64,000 nucleotides of DNA from a candidate division KSB1 bacterium (lineage in GTDB: Bacteria > Zhuqueibacterota > Zhuqueibacteria > Thermofontimicrobiales > Thermofontimicrobiaceae): contig JAPDPQ010000021.1 of NCBI GenBank assembly GCA_034506395.1, positions 32,232 to 96,231 on the forward strand, written 5' to 3'. Under the pieces are notes generated by a model. It had not been told where the DNA came from. It did no database searches and worked only from the letters and a program-made list of their open reading frames with translations. Below, in pieces: positions 35,633 through 45,021 of this stretch. The position numbers and the translations under genes are program-made. Within the stretch, counting starts at the first letter, position 1. The number at the start of each line of letters is the position of its first letter.

Positions 35633-36199
35633 ATGATGGAAAAACCCAAATTGCTGCTACATACCTGCTGCGCGCCGTGCGTCACGGTACCCAGGATGCG
35701 GTTACAGGATGAATATGACATCTATTGTTTCTTTTATAACCCGAACATTCATCCCGAGCAAGAGTATCTTCGTCGATTGGCTGAGCTAAAGCGAATTGCG
35801 CGGCAGCTTTCAATTGTGGTGATCGAACAGCCTTACGATGTGGACCGCTGGATGAACCTAATCCGAGGCTTGGAATCTGCACCAGAGCGGGGGCAACGGT
35901 GCCAGATTTGCTATCGAATGCGGCTCGAGGCTACAGCTCAATTTGCCAAGCAGGAAGGCATTGAATATTTTACTACGACTCTAACCATCAGTCCCCACAA
36001 AGATGCCACAATGATCAATCGTTTGGGGGAAGAACTGGCAGGTCGATATGGGGTCCATTTTCTATCAGAAAATTTCAAAAAAAAGGATGGCTATAAGCAG
36101 AGCCTTGAATTGAGCGCTCAATTCCAACTTTACCGCCAGGACTATTGTGGCTGCATTTTTAGCCAGCGCAGCCACCAGAGAATAATAACGATGAGGTGA
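35633..36199 (+). CDS. queH: Epoxyqueuosine reductase QueH
   Basis: QueH (former DUF208) reduces epoxyqueuosine to queuosine in the tRNA wobble base, replacing QueG. The 188-residue protein has the vicinal cysteines HTCCAPC (C12, C13, C16), then FFYNPNIHPEQEYLRR, RCQICYRMRL, and the C-terminal YRQDYCGCIFS with two more cysteines, matching its iron-sulfur and redox set. Starts at 35630 (GTG), 35633 and 35636 are all possible; none has a good ribosome site. amrS follows 4 bp later, so they share a transcript. No other queuosine genes are in view. Confidence 0.92.
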   Translation: MMEKPKLLLHTCCAPCVTVPRMRLQDEYDIYCFFYNPNIHPEQEYLRRLAELKRIARQLSIVVIEQPYDVDRWMNLIRGLESAPERGQRCQICYRMRLEATAQFAKQEGIEYFTTTLTISPHKDATMINRLGEELAGRYGVHFLSENFKKKDGYKQSLELSAQFQLYRQDYCGCIFSQRSHQRIITMR

Positions 36200-36203
36200 T
36201 CGA

Positions 36204-37223
36204 ATGAAAGAGGCCATGTTCTATCAAATCGAGGCGGATCAGCGTGTCGTTTGTCAGCTTTGTCCTCACGATTGTCGTCTAAAGCCCGGGCAGGTGGGGA
36301 TCTGTGGTGTTCGCCAGAATATCGACGGCAAATTATTCTCCCTGGTCTATGGCAAAGCGATTGCTCTCCATATCGATCCCATCGAGAAAAAGCCACTATT
36401 CCACGTGTTGCCAGGCTCCCAATCGTTCTCAATTGCTACTGTCGGCTGCAACTTTCATTGCAAATTCTGCCAGAATTATGACATTTCTCAAGTGCGAGAC
36501 GTTGGTGATATCGACCGGTTCAGTCGAGAGATTTCTCCGGAAGAGTTGGTGAAGCTGGCGAAACATAACCGATGCCAATCGATCGCTTATACCTATACTG
36601 AACCGACAATCTATTTTGAATATGCATATGATACTGCACAGCTTGCGCATCAGCAGGGGCTACTCAATGTGTTTGTCACTAATGGTTATATCAATCCAGA
36701 ACCGCTGCAAAAAATTCACGATGTGCTTGATGCAGCTAATGTCGATCTCAAAAGTTTTAACGATCAATTTTATCGAAAAATGACTGGTGGCAAATTGCAA
36801 CCAGTATTAGAGACATTGAAGTTGATGAAAAAGCTCGATATTTATGTGGAGATCACCACTTTGTTGATTCCTGGGGAGAATGATTCTGACGAGGAACTCA
36901 CCGCAATAGCTGAATTCATTAAAAATGATTTAGGGGTGGACACGCCATGGCACATCAGTCGTTTTTATCCCCACTATCGTTTGACCGATCATAGCCCCAC
37001 GCCGGTTGCATCGCTGAACCGAGCGCGCGATATTGGGCTGGCTCAGGGCTTGCGCTATGTTTATTTGGGAAATGTCCCTGGCAGCGATGCAGAAAATACC
37101 TATTGCTACAATTGCGGGAAGCTGCTTATCGAAAGATATGGATTTCAGATTATTCAGAATCATATCAAGGCAGGGAATTGTCGTTTTTGTGGGACGAAAA
37201 TTGATGGATTGTTCGGCTCGTGA
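36204..37223 (+). CDS. amrS: AmmeMemoRadiSam-type radical SAM enzyme AmrS
   Basis: A 339-residue radical SAM protein with the AmrS layout: an N-terminal cysteine group (C17, C20, C24, C34) before the radical SAM core. The core cluster motif is CNFHCKFCQ (C82, C86, C89), followed by AYTYTEPTIYFEY and the VNAANVDLKSFN-like segment. The C-terminus has a paired-cysteine zinc-type site (YCYNCGK and CRFCGTK). Family partners AmrA and AmrB are absent, and the true reaction is not established. A start at ATG 36204 follows GAGGTG. A hairpin spans the stop codon. Confidence 0.9.
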   Translation: MKEAMFYQIEADQRVVCQLCPHDCRLKPGQVGICGVRQNIDGKLFSLVYGKAIALHIDPIEKKPLFHVLPGSQSFSIATVGCNFHCKFCQNYDISQVRDVGDIDRFSREISPEELVKLAKHNRCQSIAYTYTEPTIYFEYAYDTAQLAHQQGLLNVFVTNGYINPEPLQKIHDVLDAANVDLKSFNDQFYRKMTGGKLQPVLETLKLMKKLDIYVEITTLLIPGENDSDEELTAIAEFIKNDLGVDTPWHISRFYPHYRLTDHSPTPVASLNRARDIGLAQGLRYVYLGNVPGSDAENTYCYNCGKLLIERYGFQIIQNHIKAGNCRFCGTKIDGLFGS

Positions 37224-37254
37224 TGCTTCGGCAACTCATTGGCCGAAGCATCAC
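37220..37254 (+). terminator. Hairpin spanning the amrS stop
   Basis: A perfect 13-bp stem GTGATGCTTCGGC (37220-37232) with GCCGAAGCATCAC (37242-37254) and a 9-nt loop overlaps the stop codon. The T-run after it is weak. It is probably a terminator. Confidence 0.6.
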
Positions 37255-37346
37255 TGAAGCATTTGCCATTTTAAAATACGTTAGCTAAATTTGGCAGAAT
37301 TGATTGGCATAGTGATTTGCCAATATTTCATGGCAGGATTGCGATT

Positions 37347-39164
37347 CTAAAGGAATAGATATCTATAATCCCGAATTTTTGCCTCCTTCTTCAAATTTTC
37401 GTACCAATCTTCCAATGCAGCTCGCTGCTTTCTCTGTAACAATTCGTTTTTGATGTTTTCTTTCTGCGCGGCAAAAGCGCTGGCATCGAAATCGGTCTTT
37501 TCAATCATTTTGATCACCCAAACGCCGCGATTGCCTCGGACCACAGGAGAGACCTCATCAACTTCTAATCCAAATGCTGCCCCTTTGAAATTGGGATCCT
37601 GCGGTACGTTGCGGCCGTAACCTTCGAGGGTGAAAAAATCAGTTTCGAGAATTTGCAAAGAACTCGCCTCGGCCTGAGTCTCAAAATCCATGGGTTGCTG
37701 AATCTTTGCGCGAAATTGCTGGGCGGCTTGCTCCGCGCGTTGTTTCTGCTTCTCTCGGATCACCGCATTCTTTACGATCTGCTCCACCTCATTGAACGGC
37801 TTCATGCGCGCTTTTTTGATTTCCAGCAATTGATAAACGATATAGCCGCGATTTTCAATATAGTGTCGTCGGCTGACCTTGCCGATCTTGGCGTGAAAAA
37901 TGTCTTCTGCCAATATTTTCTGGAGGCCTAACCCAGGAATCACCCCGCGCTTATCGAAGAAATTAGTTGTGTCGACATTCATTTTAACGGCCGCTGCAGC
38001 AGCGACAAATCCCTCTTTTTTGGCATTTTCAATGAAATTATTTGCATCATCGGCTGCGAGCTCTGAAGTGCTGCGCGACGGATTAATCCGCAGCAGGATG
38101 TGTCGAGCACGAACCTTTTCTTTGCCGTCTTCAACCTTTCGATCCTCAACTTTGATGATATGGATTCCATGTTGAGAGATGATCGGACCGACGACTTCAC
38201 CAATTGCGGCCGAGAATGCGGCATCCTCGAAAGGCTTTACCATCACGCCGCGTTCAAAATAATCCAGGTCGCCCCCCTTTTGAGCAGATCCCGGATCATC
38301 GGAATAGGTTTGTGCCAAATAGGCAAAATCAATTCCCTGTCGAATACTATCCAGCAGCGCCTCCGCGTTGAACAGTGCGTCACTGGTATCATTGGCCGAC
38401 GGGATCAACGGAAAAAGAACGTATTGAATTTTTCGGGTTTCCTCTTCTTTGAAGTTCTCTTTGTGTTCATCGTAGTATTTCTTCAGTTCATCCTGCTTGA
38501 TTTCGTTATCGGCGATCTTAAATTCCGCTGGATTGAAACTGACATATTTCACTTTAATCGTCTGATTGCGCCTTGCAAATTCCGTCCGTGCCTCTTCATC
38601 TGTCACAAAAACTGAAGTGAGAATCTGCTGATTAATTTTATTAAATGGAATTGACCGTTTCAGATCCTCTTCAAGTTGGCTGAACAACGGCAAATACCGA
38701 CCATCCTTCATCACTTCTTTATATGTCTTCAGATCGAAATTGCCTTTCTCATCTCGAAAATATGGAGATGACGCCAAGTAGACGCTGGGATCATCAAACA
38801 TGTAATAATGCACTTCTTTGCTGGTGACGCCGATCTTGGCTTTCTCTGCAAACTGTTGCACCAAAATTTCCCGAACGTAAGATTCGAACAGCTCATCTTC
38901 GAGACGTTGCAATTCAAATCCCTCTGGCTCTTTTTTGTTTTGTTGGCGATAATATTCGAAATATTGCTGCCGTCGTTCATTATATTGCTCAATAGAAACA
39001 TTCTGGCCGTTGACCGTAAGTACGGTGTCGGGGCGCCGCGTGAATAAATGGGTGATGTCAGCACCACCTACCAATCCGCCAATGGTCATACTGAGCAAAA
39101 ACATGATCAGCAAAAAGAACAGAATGATATGCGTGTTCTCCCGCATCTTATGCATGATCGCCAT
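37347..39164 (-). CDS. ppiD: PpiD-like peptidyl-prolyl isomerase/chaperone
   Basis: A 605-residue inner-membrane anchored chaperone: one N-terminal helix (about 14-35), a SurA/PpiD N-terminal helical domain (about 45-240) and a parvulin domain (about 245-345). The parvulin domain shows the YSDDPGSAQKGGDLDYF pattern and the HGIHIIKVEDR end. A second partial parvulin-like region (about 360-480) precedes a helical tail. It assists folding of exported proteins at the Sec translocon. The ATG at 39164 has AAGGAG nine bases upstream, with a promoter at 39280-39308. Confidence 0.92.
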   Translation of the reverse strand: MAIMHKMRENTHIILFFLLIMFLLSMTIGGLVGGADITHLFTRRPDTVLTVNGQNVSIEQYNERRQQYFEYYRQQNKKEPEGFELQRLEDELFESYVREILVQQFAEKAKIGVTSKEVHYYMFDDPSVYLASSPYFRDEKGNFDLKTYKEVMKDGRYLPLFSQLEEDLKRSIPFNKINQQILTSVFVTDEEARTEFARRNQTIKVKYVSFNPAEFKIADNEIKQDELKKYYDEHKENFKEEETRKIQYVLFPLIPSANDTSDALFNAEALLDSIRQGIDFAYLAQTYSDDPGSAQKGGDLDYFERGVMVKPFEDAAFSAAIGEVVGPIISQHGIHIIKVEDRKVEDGKEKVRARHILLRINPSRSTSELAADDANNFIENAKKEGFVAAAAAVKMNVDTTNFFDKRGVIPGLGLQKILAEDIFHAKIGKVSRRHYIENRGYIVYQLLEIKKARMKPFNEVEQIVKNAVIREKQKQRAEQAAQQFRAKIQQPMDFETQAEASSLQILETDFFTLEGYGRNVPQDPNFKGAAFGLEVDEVSPVVRGNRGVWVIKMIEKTDFDASAFAAQKENIKNELLQRKQRAALEDWYENLKKEAKIRDYRYLFL

Positions 39165-39279
39165 AATTGATACTCCTTAACGGTTTACATTTCATCTTTC
39201 ATTTCAAGAAGTCCATGCTCATCATATGTGACCTCGATCAGTCAACTTCACAGAAATGAGCATCATAAAAAAACCGCTT

Positions 39280-39308
39280 AATATAGCTAATCATTCCAAA
39301 AAATGCAA
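39280..39308 (-). promoter_or_regulatory. Sigma70-like promoter for ppiD
   Basis: On the minus strand TTGCAT (39308-39303) and TATATT (39285-39280) are 17 bp apart, about 115 bp before the ppiD ATG. Confidence 0.5.
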
Positions 39309-39639
39309 GCTATTTTTCTTGGTCAACGGTCAACTCCATCATTTCTCTTCACTGAAATATGGCTGGTACGGTTGAGAATTATTGATTCAAAGGAGTTGTG
39401 ATGACTCAGACTATTGAAAATAAACCAATGAAAGGTTAACAGGCAAAATCTTCAGTTGTTGCGATGAACTTTTTCGGAAACAAGGTTCTGGTTGATACCG
39501 TTAAGCAATTGGTTTTTAGATTGAAGAATGCCGCCTGAAGATACCTTTTTCAATGTAGATTTGATTCTGATTTGTCATCTTGATTTTCAGTCGCTTGGCC
39601 TTGGGCAGATAGGTCTGCCGAGCACCGCAAGCTTTTTGC

Positions 39640-39668
39640 TTGACTATTAGGGCTGAAATCGTTATATT
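39640..39668 (+). promoter_or_regulatory. Sigma70-like promoter for pepD
   Basis: TTGACT (39640-39645) and TATATT (39663-39668) with a 17-bp spacer, 62 bp before the ATG at 39731. Confidence 0.65.
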
Positions 39669-39730
39669 AAGCCGCCTTCAGATTCAGAAATAAAAAGTGC
39701 AAAAAGCGGAAGATCATTGAGGAGGATGCG

Positions 39731-41203
39731 ATGAAATTTGAACATGCAAAAACGAATGAGATTCTAAAATGGTTTGAGCAGATCACGAAAATACCACGCT
39801 GCTCGAAAAAAGAGGATCAGATTCGATCTTGGCTGCTCCAATGGGCCAAGGAACACCAGTTCGCCACCAAAACAGATGCGGTGGGCAATCTGGTCATCAA
39901 AGTCCCAGCTTCGCCAGGATATGAGCAAGCGCCGCTCACAGTGCTACAGGGACATATGGACATGGTTTGTGAAAAGACGCCGGACTCAGATCATGATTTT
40001 TCAAAAGACCCGATAAAGTTGATTTATGATGGGGATTGGCTTAGGGCAGATAAAACCACGCTTGGTGCTGACAATGGGATTGCCATCGCCATGGCAATGA
40101 CCGTAGCGGTCTCAAAAGACGTCCCGCATCCTCCATTGGAATTGTTATTTACCGTCGATGAGGAGACCGGGCTCACTGGAGCCAATGCGTTGCAGCCAGG
40201 ATTTATTGAGGGCAAGATATTGATCAACTTGGATTCCGAGGATGAGGGCGTGTTTACCGTTGGATGCGCGGGTGGAATGAATACCACTTCCACCGTGCCG
40301 ATCAATTTTGAATCCATACCGACCGGCTATCAGGCATATAAACTTACTGGTAGCGGCATGAAAGGGGGACATTCCGGAGTTAACATCAAAGAAGAGCGGG
40401 CGAATGCCATTAAAGTGGTTGCTCGAGTGCTTGATGCGCTCAAGAAAGTTACTGACATGCGAGTGGCTCACATTCAGGGGGGCCGGGCCCATAATGCTAT
40501 TCCTCGAGATTGCGAGGCGGTGGTTTTCTTTCCCAAAAATGATTGGGATAAAGTCCAAAAGGAAGTAACCCAGCAAGAGCAAATTCTTAAGAGTGAATTT
40601 AAAAACACCGATCCTGACCTGAAAATTACCATTGAGCCAAATGGTGCTGGAAAATTCAACCAAGTTTTTACTGCAAAAGATACGCGAAAACTGATCGATT
40701 TTCTTTTAGTCATGCCGCACGGTGTGGCAGCAATGTCCACCGATATCCCAGGGCTGGTAGAAACCTCCAATAATCTTGCGAATATCACAGTGGAGAACGG
40801 CGCGGTGAAAGTTTTGACCAGCCAGCGTAGCTCCATCGTATCGCGGCTGCACGCCCATACCAATCGCATTGAGGCGGTGACCCGTCTGGCCGGCGGCGAG
40901 GCTCGCAGCGGCGATGGCTATCCACCCTGGCCGCCCAGGATGGATTCCCCGCTATTGGATCGATGCAGAAAACTCTATCGCCGGATGTTCGGCAAAGATC
41001 CAGTGGTCGAAGTGATCCATGCTGGATTGGAATGCGGTATCATTGGAGATAAAAATCCAGGAATGGACATGATTTCAATTGGCCCAGATCTCAAAAACCC
41101 GCATTCACCAGATGAGAAGATCAGCATTCCAGCGATCGGAAAGGTATGGGACTTTCTGGTGGAGTTGCTGAAGGAATTAAAAGATGCTAAACCATTAGCC
41201 TAA
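39731..41203 (+). CDS. pepD: Aminoacyl-histidine dipeptidase (M20C)
   Basis: PepD hydrolyses Xaa-His and other dipeptides with two metal ions in the cytoplasm. The 490-residue protein has the M20C layout: an N-terminal NEILKWFEQITKIPRCSKKE, metal-site segments VLQGHMDMVCE, LGADNGIAIAM, TVDEETGLTGA and LDSEDEG, and the C-terminal VIHAGLECGIIGDK and SIGPDLKNPHSPDE motifs. The lid domain is between. Length is typical (485-490). The ATG follows GAGGAG. A strong terminator follows. It converges on an aminotransferase gene. Confidence 0.96.
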   Translation: MKFEHAKTNEILKWFEQITKIPRCSKKEDQIRSWLLQWAKEHQFATKTDAVGNLVIKVPASPGYEQAPLTVLQGHMDMVCEKTPDSDHDFSKDPIKLIYDGDWLRADKTTLGADNGIAIAMAMTVAVSKDVPHPPLELLFTVDEETGLTGANALQPGFIEGKILINLDSEDEGVFTVGCAGGMNTTSTVPINFESIPTGYQAYKLTGSGMKGGHSGVNIKEERANAIKVVARVLDALKKVTDMRVAHIQGGRAHNAIPRDCEAVVFFPKNDWDKVQKEVTQQEQILKSEFKNTDPDLKITIEPNGAGKFNQVFTAKDTRKLIDFLLVMPHGVAAMSTDIPGLVETSNNLANITVENGAVKVLTSQRSSIVSRLHAHTNRIEAVTRLAGGEARSGDGYPPWPPRMDSPLLDRCRKLYRRMFGKDPVVEVIHAGLECGIIGDKNPGMDMISIGPDLKNPHSPDEKISIPAIGKVWDFLVELLKELKDAKPLA

Positions 41204-41222
41204 TTTTGAGTGAAGAGATATC

Positions 41223-41254
41223 AGGGAGTAGCTGCAAAGCTATTCCCTTTTTTT
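41223..41254 (+). terminator. Rho-independent terminator after pepD
   Basis: An 11-bp stem AGGGAGTAGCT / AGCTATTCCCT (41223-41233 with 41238-41248, one G-T wobble) with a GCAA loop is followed by a T-run to 41254. Confidence 0.88.
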
Positions 41255-41353
41255 ATTGGTTGTGATGGACGATAATGAGCGAAGCATGAATTGAAGTTAT
41301 TTCGTCTCGAATTAATTTCTAAACTGAAAACGATAAAACGAGAGCGTCGCAGG

Positions 41354-42466
41354 CTAAATCTTTGAAAGGAACTTGCTGATGCGATCAAGGGCGTTTGATA
41401 AATAGTCCGCTGGGCTGCCGAAGCCAAACCTGAGATGATTTTCCATAAGAAAATGTTCGCCGGGGACCACCAAAACGCTATGCTGCTGTCTCAGTCGTGT
41501 CACCAGTTCGACCGATTTAATATCAATAGCGTATTTGACCAAAGCGATTGCGCCAGCAAGCGGAGGAATCCATTCAAAAATGTCTGCGTAGCTCTTCAGC
41601 CAATGCTCCAGAACGGCGTAGTTATGGTTAATGATATTTCTCGTCCGTTCTAAAATACGTTCCCGATTCGGTGAGCTGAGGGCCACGGTTGCCAGAAAAT
41701 CGCTGATTGGATTGGCGCATATGGTGGTGTAGTCATGATAGGACCAAATCTTTTCGATTAATTGGGCGGGACCAACGATCCAACCAATGCGCAGGCCAGG
41801 CAAACCGTATGCTTTTGAGAGACCAGCGACGGCCAGAACTTTATCTGATCTACCCCAAAAGCTGGGTGTTAACTGATAATCTCGCTCGGCTCCACGATAA
41901 ACTTCATCAGCCAAAATCCAGGCATCGGTTTTTCGTGCCAGTTCGCAGATGCGCATAATTTCATTTTGATTAAGCTGCGCCCCAGTGGGATTGTTCGGAT
42001 TGCATATAGCGATCAACTTGGTTTTGGGAGTTATCGCTTGGTCCAATTCATCCCAGTCGATTTGCCAGCGGCCGTCCTTGGGCATGAGATGAAAAACTTT
42101 TACCCTTGAACCGAATGATCGAGCCAGTCCCCAAAGCTGCATATAATTAGGCAACATCAAAGCAACCTCATCGCCAGGCTGTAATAATGCCCAACTAATG
42201 AGAAAATTGGCTTCAGCACTGCCCGATGTGACGAGCACGTTCGCCGCTGTGGCTCCCGAATAGAGCTTTGCGATGGTGGTTCGCAGCGCTTCGCTCCCAT
42301 TGGTCTGATTATAGCCCAATGCAATCGTTGATATTTGCTCAAATTCAGAAGCGTGAAGAAGCTCCTTCAAATTGAGCGGATGAACTCCGCTTTCAGAGAG
42401 ATTGTAATCGACGACATTTTCCCAGAGCGACTGAAAGCGCTCCATGGCGAACAATTCAATATCCAT
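41354..42466 (-). CDS. PLP-dependent class I/II aminotransferase
   Basis: A fold-type I aminotransferase of about 370 residues. Recognisable elements are the nucleotide/phosphate-side GSAEANFLISWALLQPGDEV, the NPNNPTGAQL motif, the D-E pair in DAWILADEVYRGAE, and the PLP lysine in VAGLSKAYGLPGLRIGW. The N-terminus (DIELFAMERFQSLWEN) resembles capreomycidine/arginine-type and other subfamily members, so the substrate is unclear. The ATG at 42466 has GAGGG close upstream; an ATG at 42493 is the alternative. It diverges from the larA operon through a 26-bp gap between -35 boxes. Confidence 0.9.
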   Translation of the reverse strand: MDIELFAMERFQSLWENVVDYNLSESGVHPLNLKELLHASEFEQISTIALGYNQTNGSEALRTTIAKLYSGATAANVLVTSGSAEANFLISWALLQPGDEVALMLPNYMQLWGLARSFGSRVKVFHLMPKDGRWQIDWDELDQAITPKTKLIAICNPNNPTGAQLNQNEIMRICELARKTDAWILADEVYRGAERDYQLTPSFWGRSDKVLAVAGLSKAYGLPGLRIGWIVGPAQLIEKIWSYHDYTTICANPISDFLATVALSSPNRERILERTRNIINHNYAVLEHWLKSYADIFEWIPPLAGAIALVKYAIDIKSVELVTRLRQQHSVLVVPGEHFLMENHLRFGFGSPADYLSNALDRISKFLSKI

Positions 42467-42526
42467 TTTCCCTCGTGGTTTAGAAATAAACATGCCTATG
42501 GGGTATAGAGCGGGATTGATAATGCA

Positions 42527-42555
42527 AGTATAAGAAGAAAGTGCTCAAATGTCAA
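42527..42555 (-). promoter_or_regulatory. Sigma70-like promoter for the aminotransferase gene
   Basis: On the minus strand TTGACA (42555-42550) and TATACT (42532-42527) are 17 bp apart. The -35 is perfect and the -10 has five of six bases. The start would be near 42520, upstream of either start codon. Confidence 0.7.
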
Positions 42556-42580
42556 GCGAAATTTTTGCTGCATAAAAAGC

Positions 42581-42609
42581 TTGAAATTCTGGTTTGGATT
42601 TAGTACATT
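42581..42609 (+). promoter_or_regulatory. Sigma70-like promoter for the larA operon
   Basis: TTGAAA (42581-42586) and TACATT (42604-42609) with a 17-bp spacer, 84 bp before the larA ATG. It diverges from the aminotransferase promoter, 26 bp away. Confidence 0.5.
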
Positions 42610-42692
42610 TTGAGCAATTCTGACTGAACTGTCATAGCAAAATAATTACTTGATTCAGTCAACTGATTGCTTCAGAACTTCGAAGGATTGGA

Positions 42693-43970
42693 ATGAGGGT
42701 AAAGATCGATTACGGAAAAGATGGGCTCTGGATTGATGTCCCGGACGAAAATTTGGTCAAGATATTGAAGATGAAGCCCAGTCGGCCAATTCTGACGCCG
42801 ACGACTCATATCGCGCAAGCGCTGGCAGCGCCGATTGGCTCACCCCCACTGGCGCAACTTGCCCAAGGCAAAAAGACGGCCTGCATTGTGATCTGCGATA
42901 TCACTCGGCCAGTGCCCAATAAAATTTTGTTGCCGCCCCTTTTGAATACTTTGGAACAGAATGGCATCGGCCGGGATCGTATTACTATATTGATTGCCAC
43001 GGGAATTCATCGGCCGAATTTGGGGGATGAATTGATTCAATTGGTGGGACCAGAAATTGCTTCTAATTATCGGATCGTTAATCATTACGCCCGGCGAAAC
43101 GAGACGCATAGTTATCTTGGGAAGACCTCCCGCGGGACAGACGTGTTGGTGGATAGTAGTTACGTGAACGCTGAATTGAAGATCACCACTGGTTTCATTG
43201 AGCCGCATCTCATGGCTGGATTCTCTGGTGGCCGAAAATTGATTTGTCCCGGCATCAGTAGCCTCGATACGGTCAAAGTCATGCACAGTCCCAAGATACT
43301 GGAGCATCCCAATGCTCGTGAAGGGGTAATTGACGGTAACCCGTTTCATGAGGAATCTCTGGAAATCGCCAAAATGGCCGGGGTTGATTTTATCGTCAAC
43401 GTGGCGCTCAATGAGGATAAACAGATTATCGGTATTTTTGCTGGTGATTTGGAAAAGGCGCACCAACGAGGTGTGGAATTCGTTCGCGAGCAGGTGGGTG
43501 ATACTGTTGCCGAACCCGTCGATATTGTGATTACCACCTCTGCTGGCTATCCGCTCGATGCCACCTTTTACCAGTCCATCAAAGGATTGACAGCGGCGTT
43601 GCCGATCGTGAAAAAAGGGGGGACCATCATCCTGGCGGCGGAATGTCGCGAGGGATTGGGCAGCCCTGAGTTCAGCAAATTGCTCAGGGAAACCGAGGAT
43701 GTCGAAGTTTTCATGCACAACATCCTGAAGGATGATTATTTTGTTGTAGATCAATGGCAGTTTGAGGAATATGCCAAGGTACTCCGTAAAGCTGAGGTAT
43801 ACTTGTTCAGCGCGGGGATCTCTGCTGAAGATAAGACCAAAATTTTTGCCACCCCGATTTCATCAGTTGAAGAGGGAGTAAAAATGGCGCTGGCGAAACA
43901 TGGTTCGAGCGCGGCCATTGCTGTGATTCCAAAGGGACCGTATATCTTGGCAAATTGCGCTTCAATTTGA
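42693..43970 (+). CDS. larA: LarA-family nickel-dependent racemase/epimerase
   Basis: A 425-residue LarA-like protein that in known members racemises lactate or other alpha-hydroxy acids with the nickel-pincer (NPN) cofactor. It has the CDITRPVPNKILLP segment, ATGIHRPNLGDE with a conserved histidine, and the active-site stretch IEPHLMAGFSGGRKLICPG, which supplies conserved histidine and lysine residues. The C-terminal half has TTSAGYPLDATFYQSIKGL. The ATG follows AAGGATTGGA. LarB, LarC and LarE cofactor genes are absent from the window. It heads an operon with asparaginase and a phosphatase gene. Confidence 0.88.
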   Translation: MRVKIDYGKDGLWIDVPDENLVKILKMKPSRPILTPTTHIAQALAAPIGSPPLAQLAQGKKTACIVICDITRPVPNKILLPPLLNTLEQNGIGRDRITILIATGIHRPNLGDELIQLVGPEIASNYRIVNHYARRNETHSYLGKTSRGTDVLVDSSYVNAELKITTGFIEPHLMAGFSGGRKLICPGISSLDTVKVMHSPKILEHPNAREGVIDGNPFHEESLEIAKMAGVDFIVNVALNEDKQIIGIFAGDLEKAHQRGVEFVREQVGDTVAEPVDIVITTSAGYPLDATFYQSIKGLTAALPIVKKGGTIILAAECREGLGSPEFSKLLRETEDVEVFMHNILKDDYFVVDQWQFEEYAKVLRKAEVYLFSAGISAEDKTKIFATPISSVEEGVKMALAKHGSSAAIAVIPKGPYILANCASI

Positions 43971-43983
43971 ATAGATACTATCC

Positions 43984-45009
43984 ATGGGCCAAACTGACAT
44001 GATGCCCAAGATTCTGATTTTGTTTTGCGGCGGCACTCTGGTAATGGAAGAAGATGAGGATGGAACGCTCATCGTGCCGCCCAAGGAACGGGCAATCGAA
44101 AATCTGTTGAACATCGAGCCCAAGCTAAACCATGTGGCCGAGTTACAAGTCGCTTATATCGATAATATCGATAGCACTAACATCAACCCTGACCACTGGG
44201 ATCTCATGGCAGAAGTCATCGCCACCAATTATGACCAGTTCGATGGCTTTGTGATCACTCACGGCACGGATACCATGGCTTATACAGCCAGCGCGCTCTC
44301 TTATATCCTCCAGAATTTGGGCAAGCCTGTGATTCTCACCGGTGCACAGATCCCTGGGGGAAAGATCGAGACAGATGCGCGACGCAATCTGATCAATGCG
44401 ATTCGGGTCGCCCAAGAGGATATTGCTGGGGTCATGATCGTCTTTGATGAGGAAATTATCTTGGGAAGTCGCGCTTCAAAGGTATCGGAGTCGCGACTGA
44501 AGGCGTTCGAAACAATCAATTGGGATGTTTTGGGCGAGATTCGGATCGACATTCGATTTAGTGATGATCGCAAGCGCCGGCATAGTGGCGTGCTAATGGT
44601 AAAAAAGGGCTTCGAGCCCAATATCGCTGTGATTACGTTAGTCCCTGGGACGCCAGTGGGCATGGTGAAAAACGTCCTTGCAGGAGGGATTAAAGGGCTG
44701 GTGTTGATCGGGTTCGGCACTGGGAATATCGCTTATCCTTACCTGGAGGCGATCAGCATGGCCCGGGACCTCAGGATCCCTGTCGTTGTGACAACCCAAT
44801 GCCGAGAGGGAGCAACGATGATGCATCTGTACGATGTCGGCCGACAAGCCTTGAAATTGGGTGCTATTGAGGCCTATGACATGAGCCTGGAGAGCATCGT
44901 GACGAAATTGATGTGGGCGTTGAAGCACGCTGAAAATTATGATCAGATCAAAACCATTATGCATACCAACTTCACTGGCGAGATCAACAAAGAGCGGAAA
45001 ATTTTTTAG
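43984..45009 (+). CDS. ansA: L-asparaginase, type I-like
   Basis: Hydrolyses asparagine to aspartate and ammonia; 341 residues, no signal peptide, so cytoplasmic. The two catalytic threonines are visible: T18 in FCGGTLVM (where GGTI is the family norm) and the T of THGTDTMAY (about residues 98-106). LTGAQIPGG is a third conserved block, and the C-terminal domain ends KAENYDQ-like. The region between the two threonines fits the mobile lid. It lies 13 bp after larA and 12 bp before the phosphatase gene, so the three are one operon. Confidence 0.92.
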   Translation: MGQTDMMPKILILFCGGTLVMEEDEDGTLIVPPKERAIENLLNIEPKLNHVAELQVAYIDNIDSTNINPDHWDLMAEVIATNYDQFDGFVITHGTDTMAYTASALSYILQNLGKPVILTGAQIPGGKIETDARRNLINAIRVAQEDIAGVMIVFDEEIILGSRASKVSESRLKAFETINWDVLGEIRIDIRFSDDRKRRHSGVLMVKKGFEPNIAVITLVPGTPVGMVKNVLAGGIKGLVLIGFGTGNIAYPYLEAISMARDLRIPVVVTTQCREGATMMHLYDVGRQALKLGAIEAYDMSLESIVTKLMWALKHAENYDQIKTIMHTNFTGEINKERKIF

Positions 45010-45021
45010 GATGAGGAGAAA

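Larger units (their letters stand above)
39165..39730. other. Divergent region between ppiD and pepD
   Basis: 566 bp without a gene. It holds the divergent ppiD promoter (39280-39308) and the pepD promoter (39640-39668). The middle shows nothing recognisable. Confidence 0.45.
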
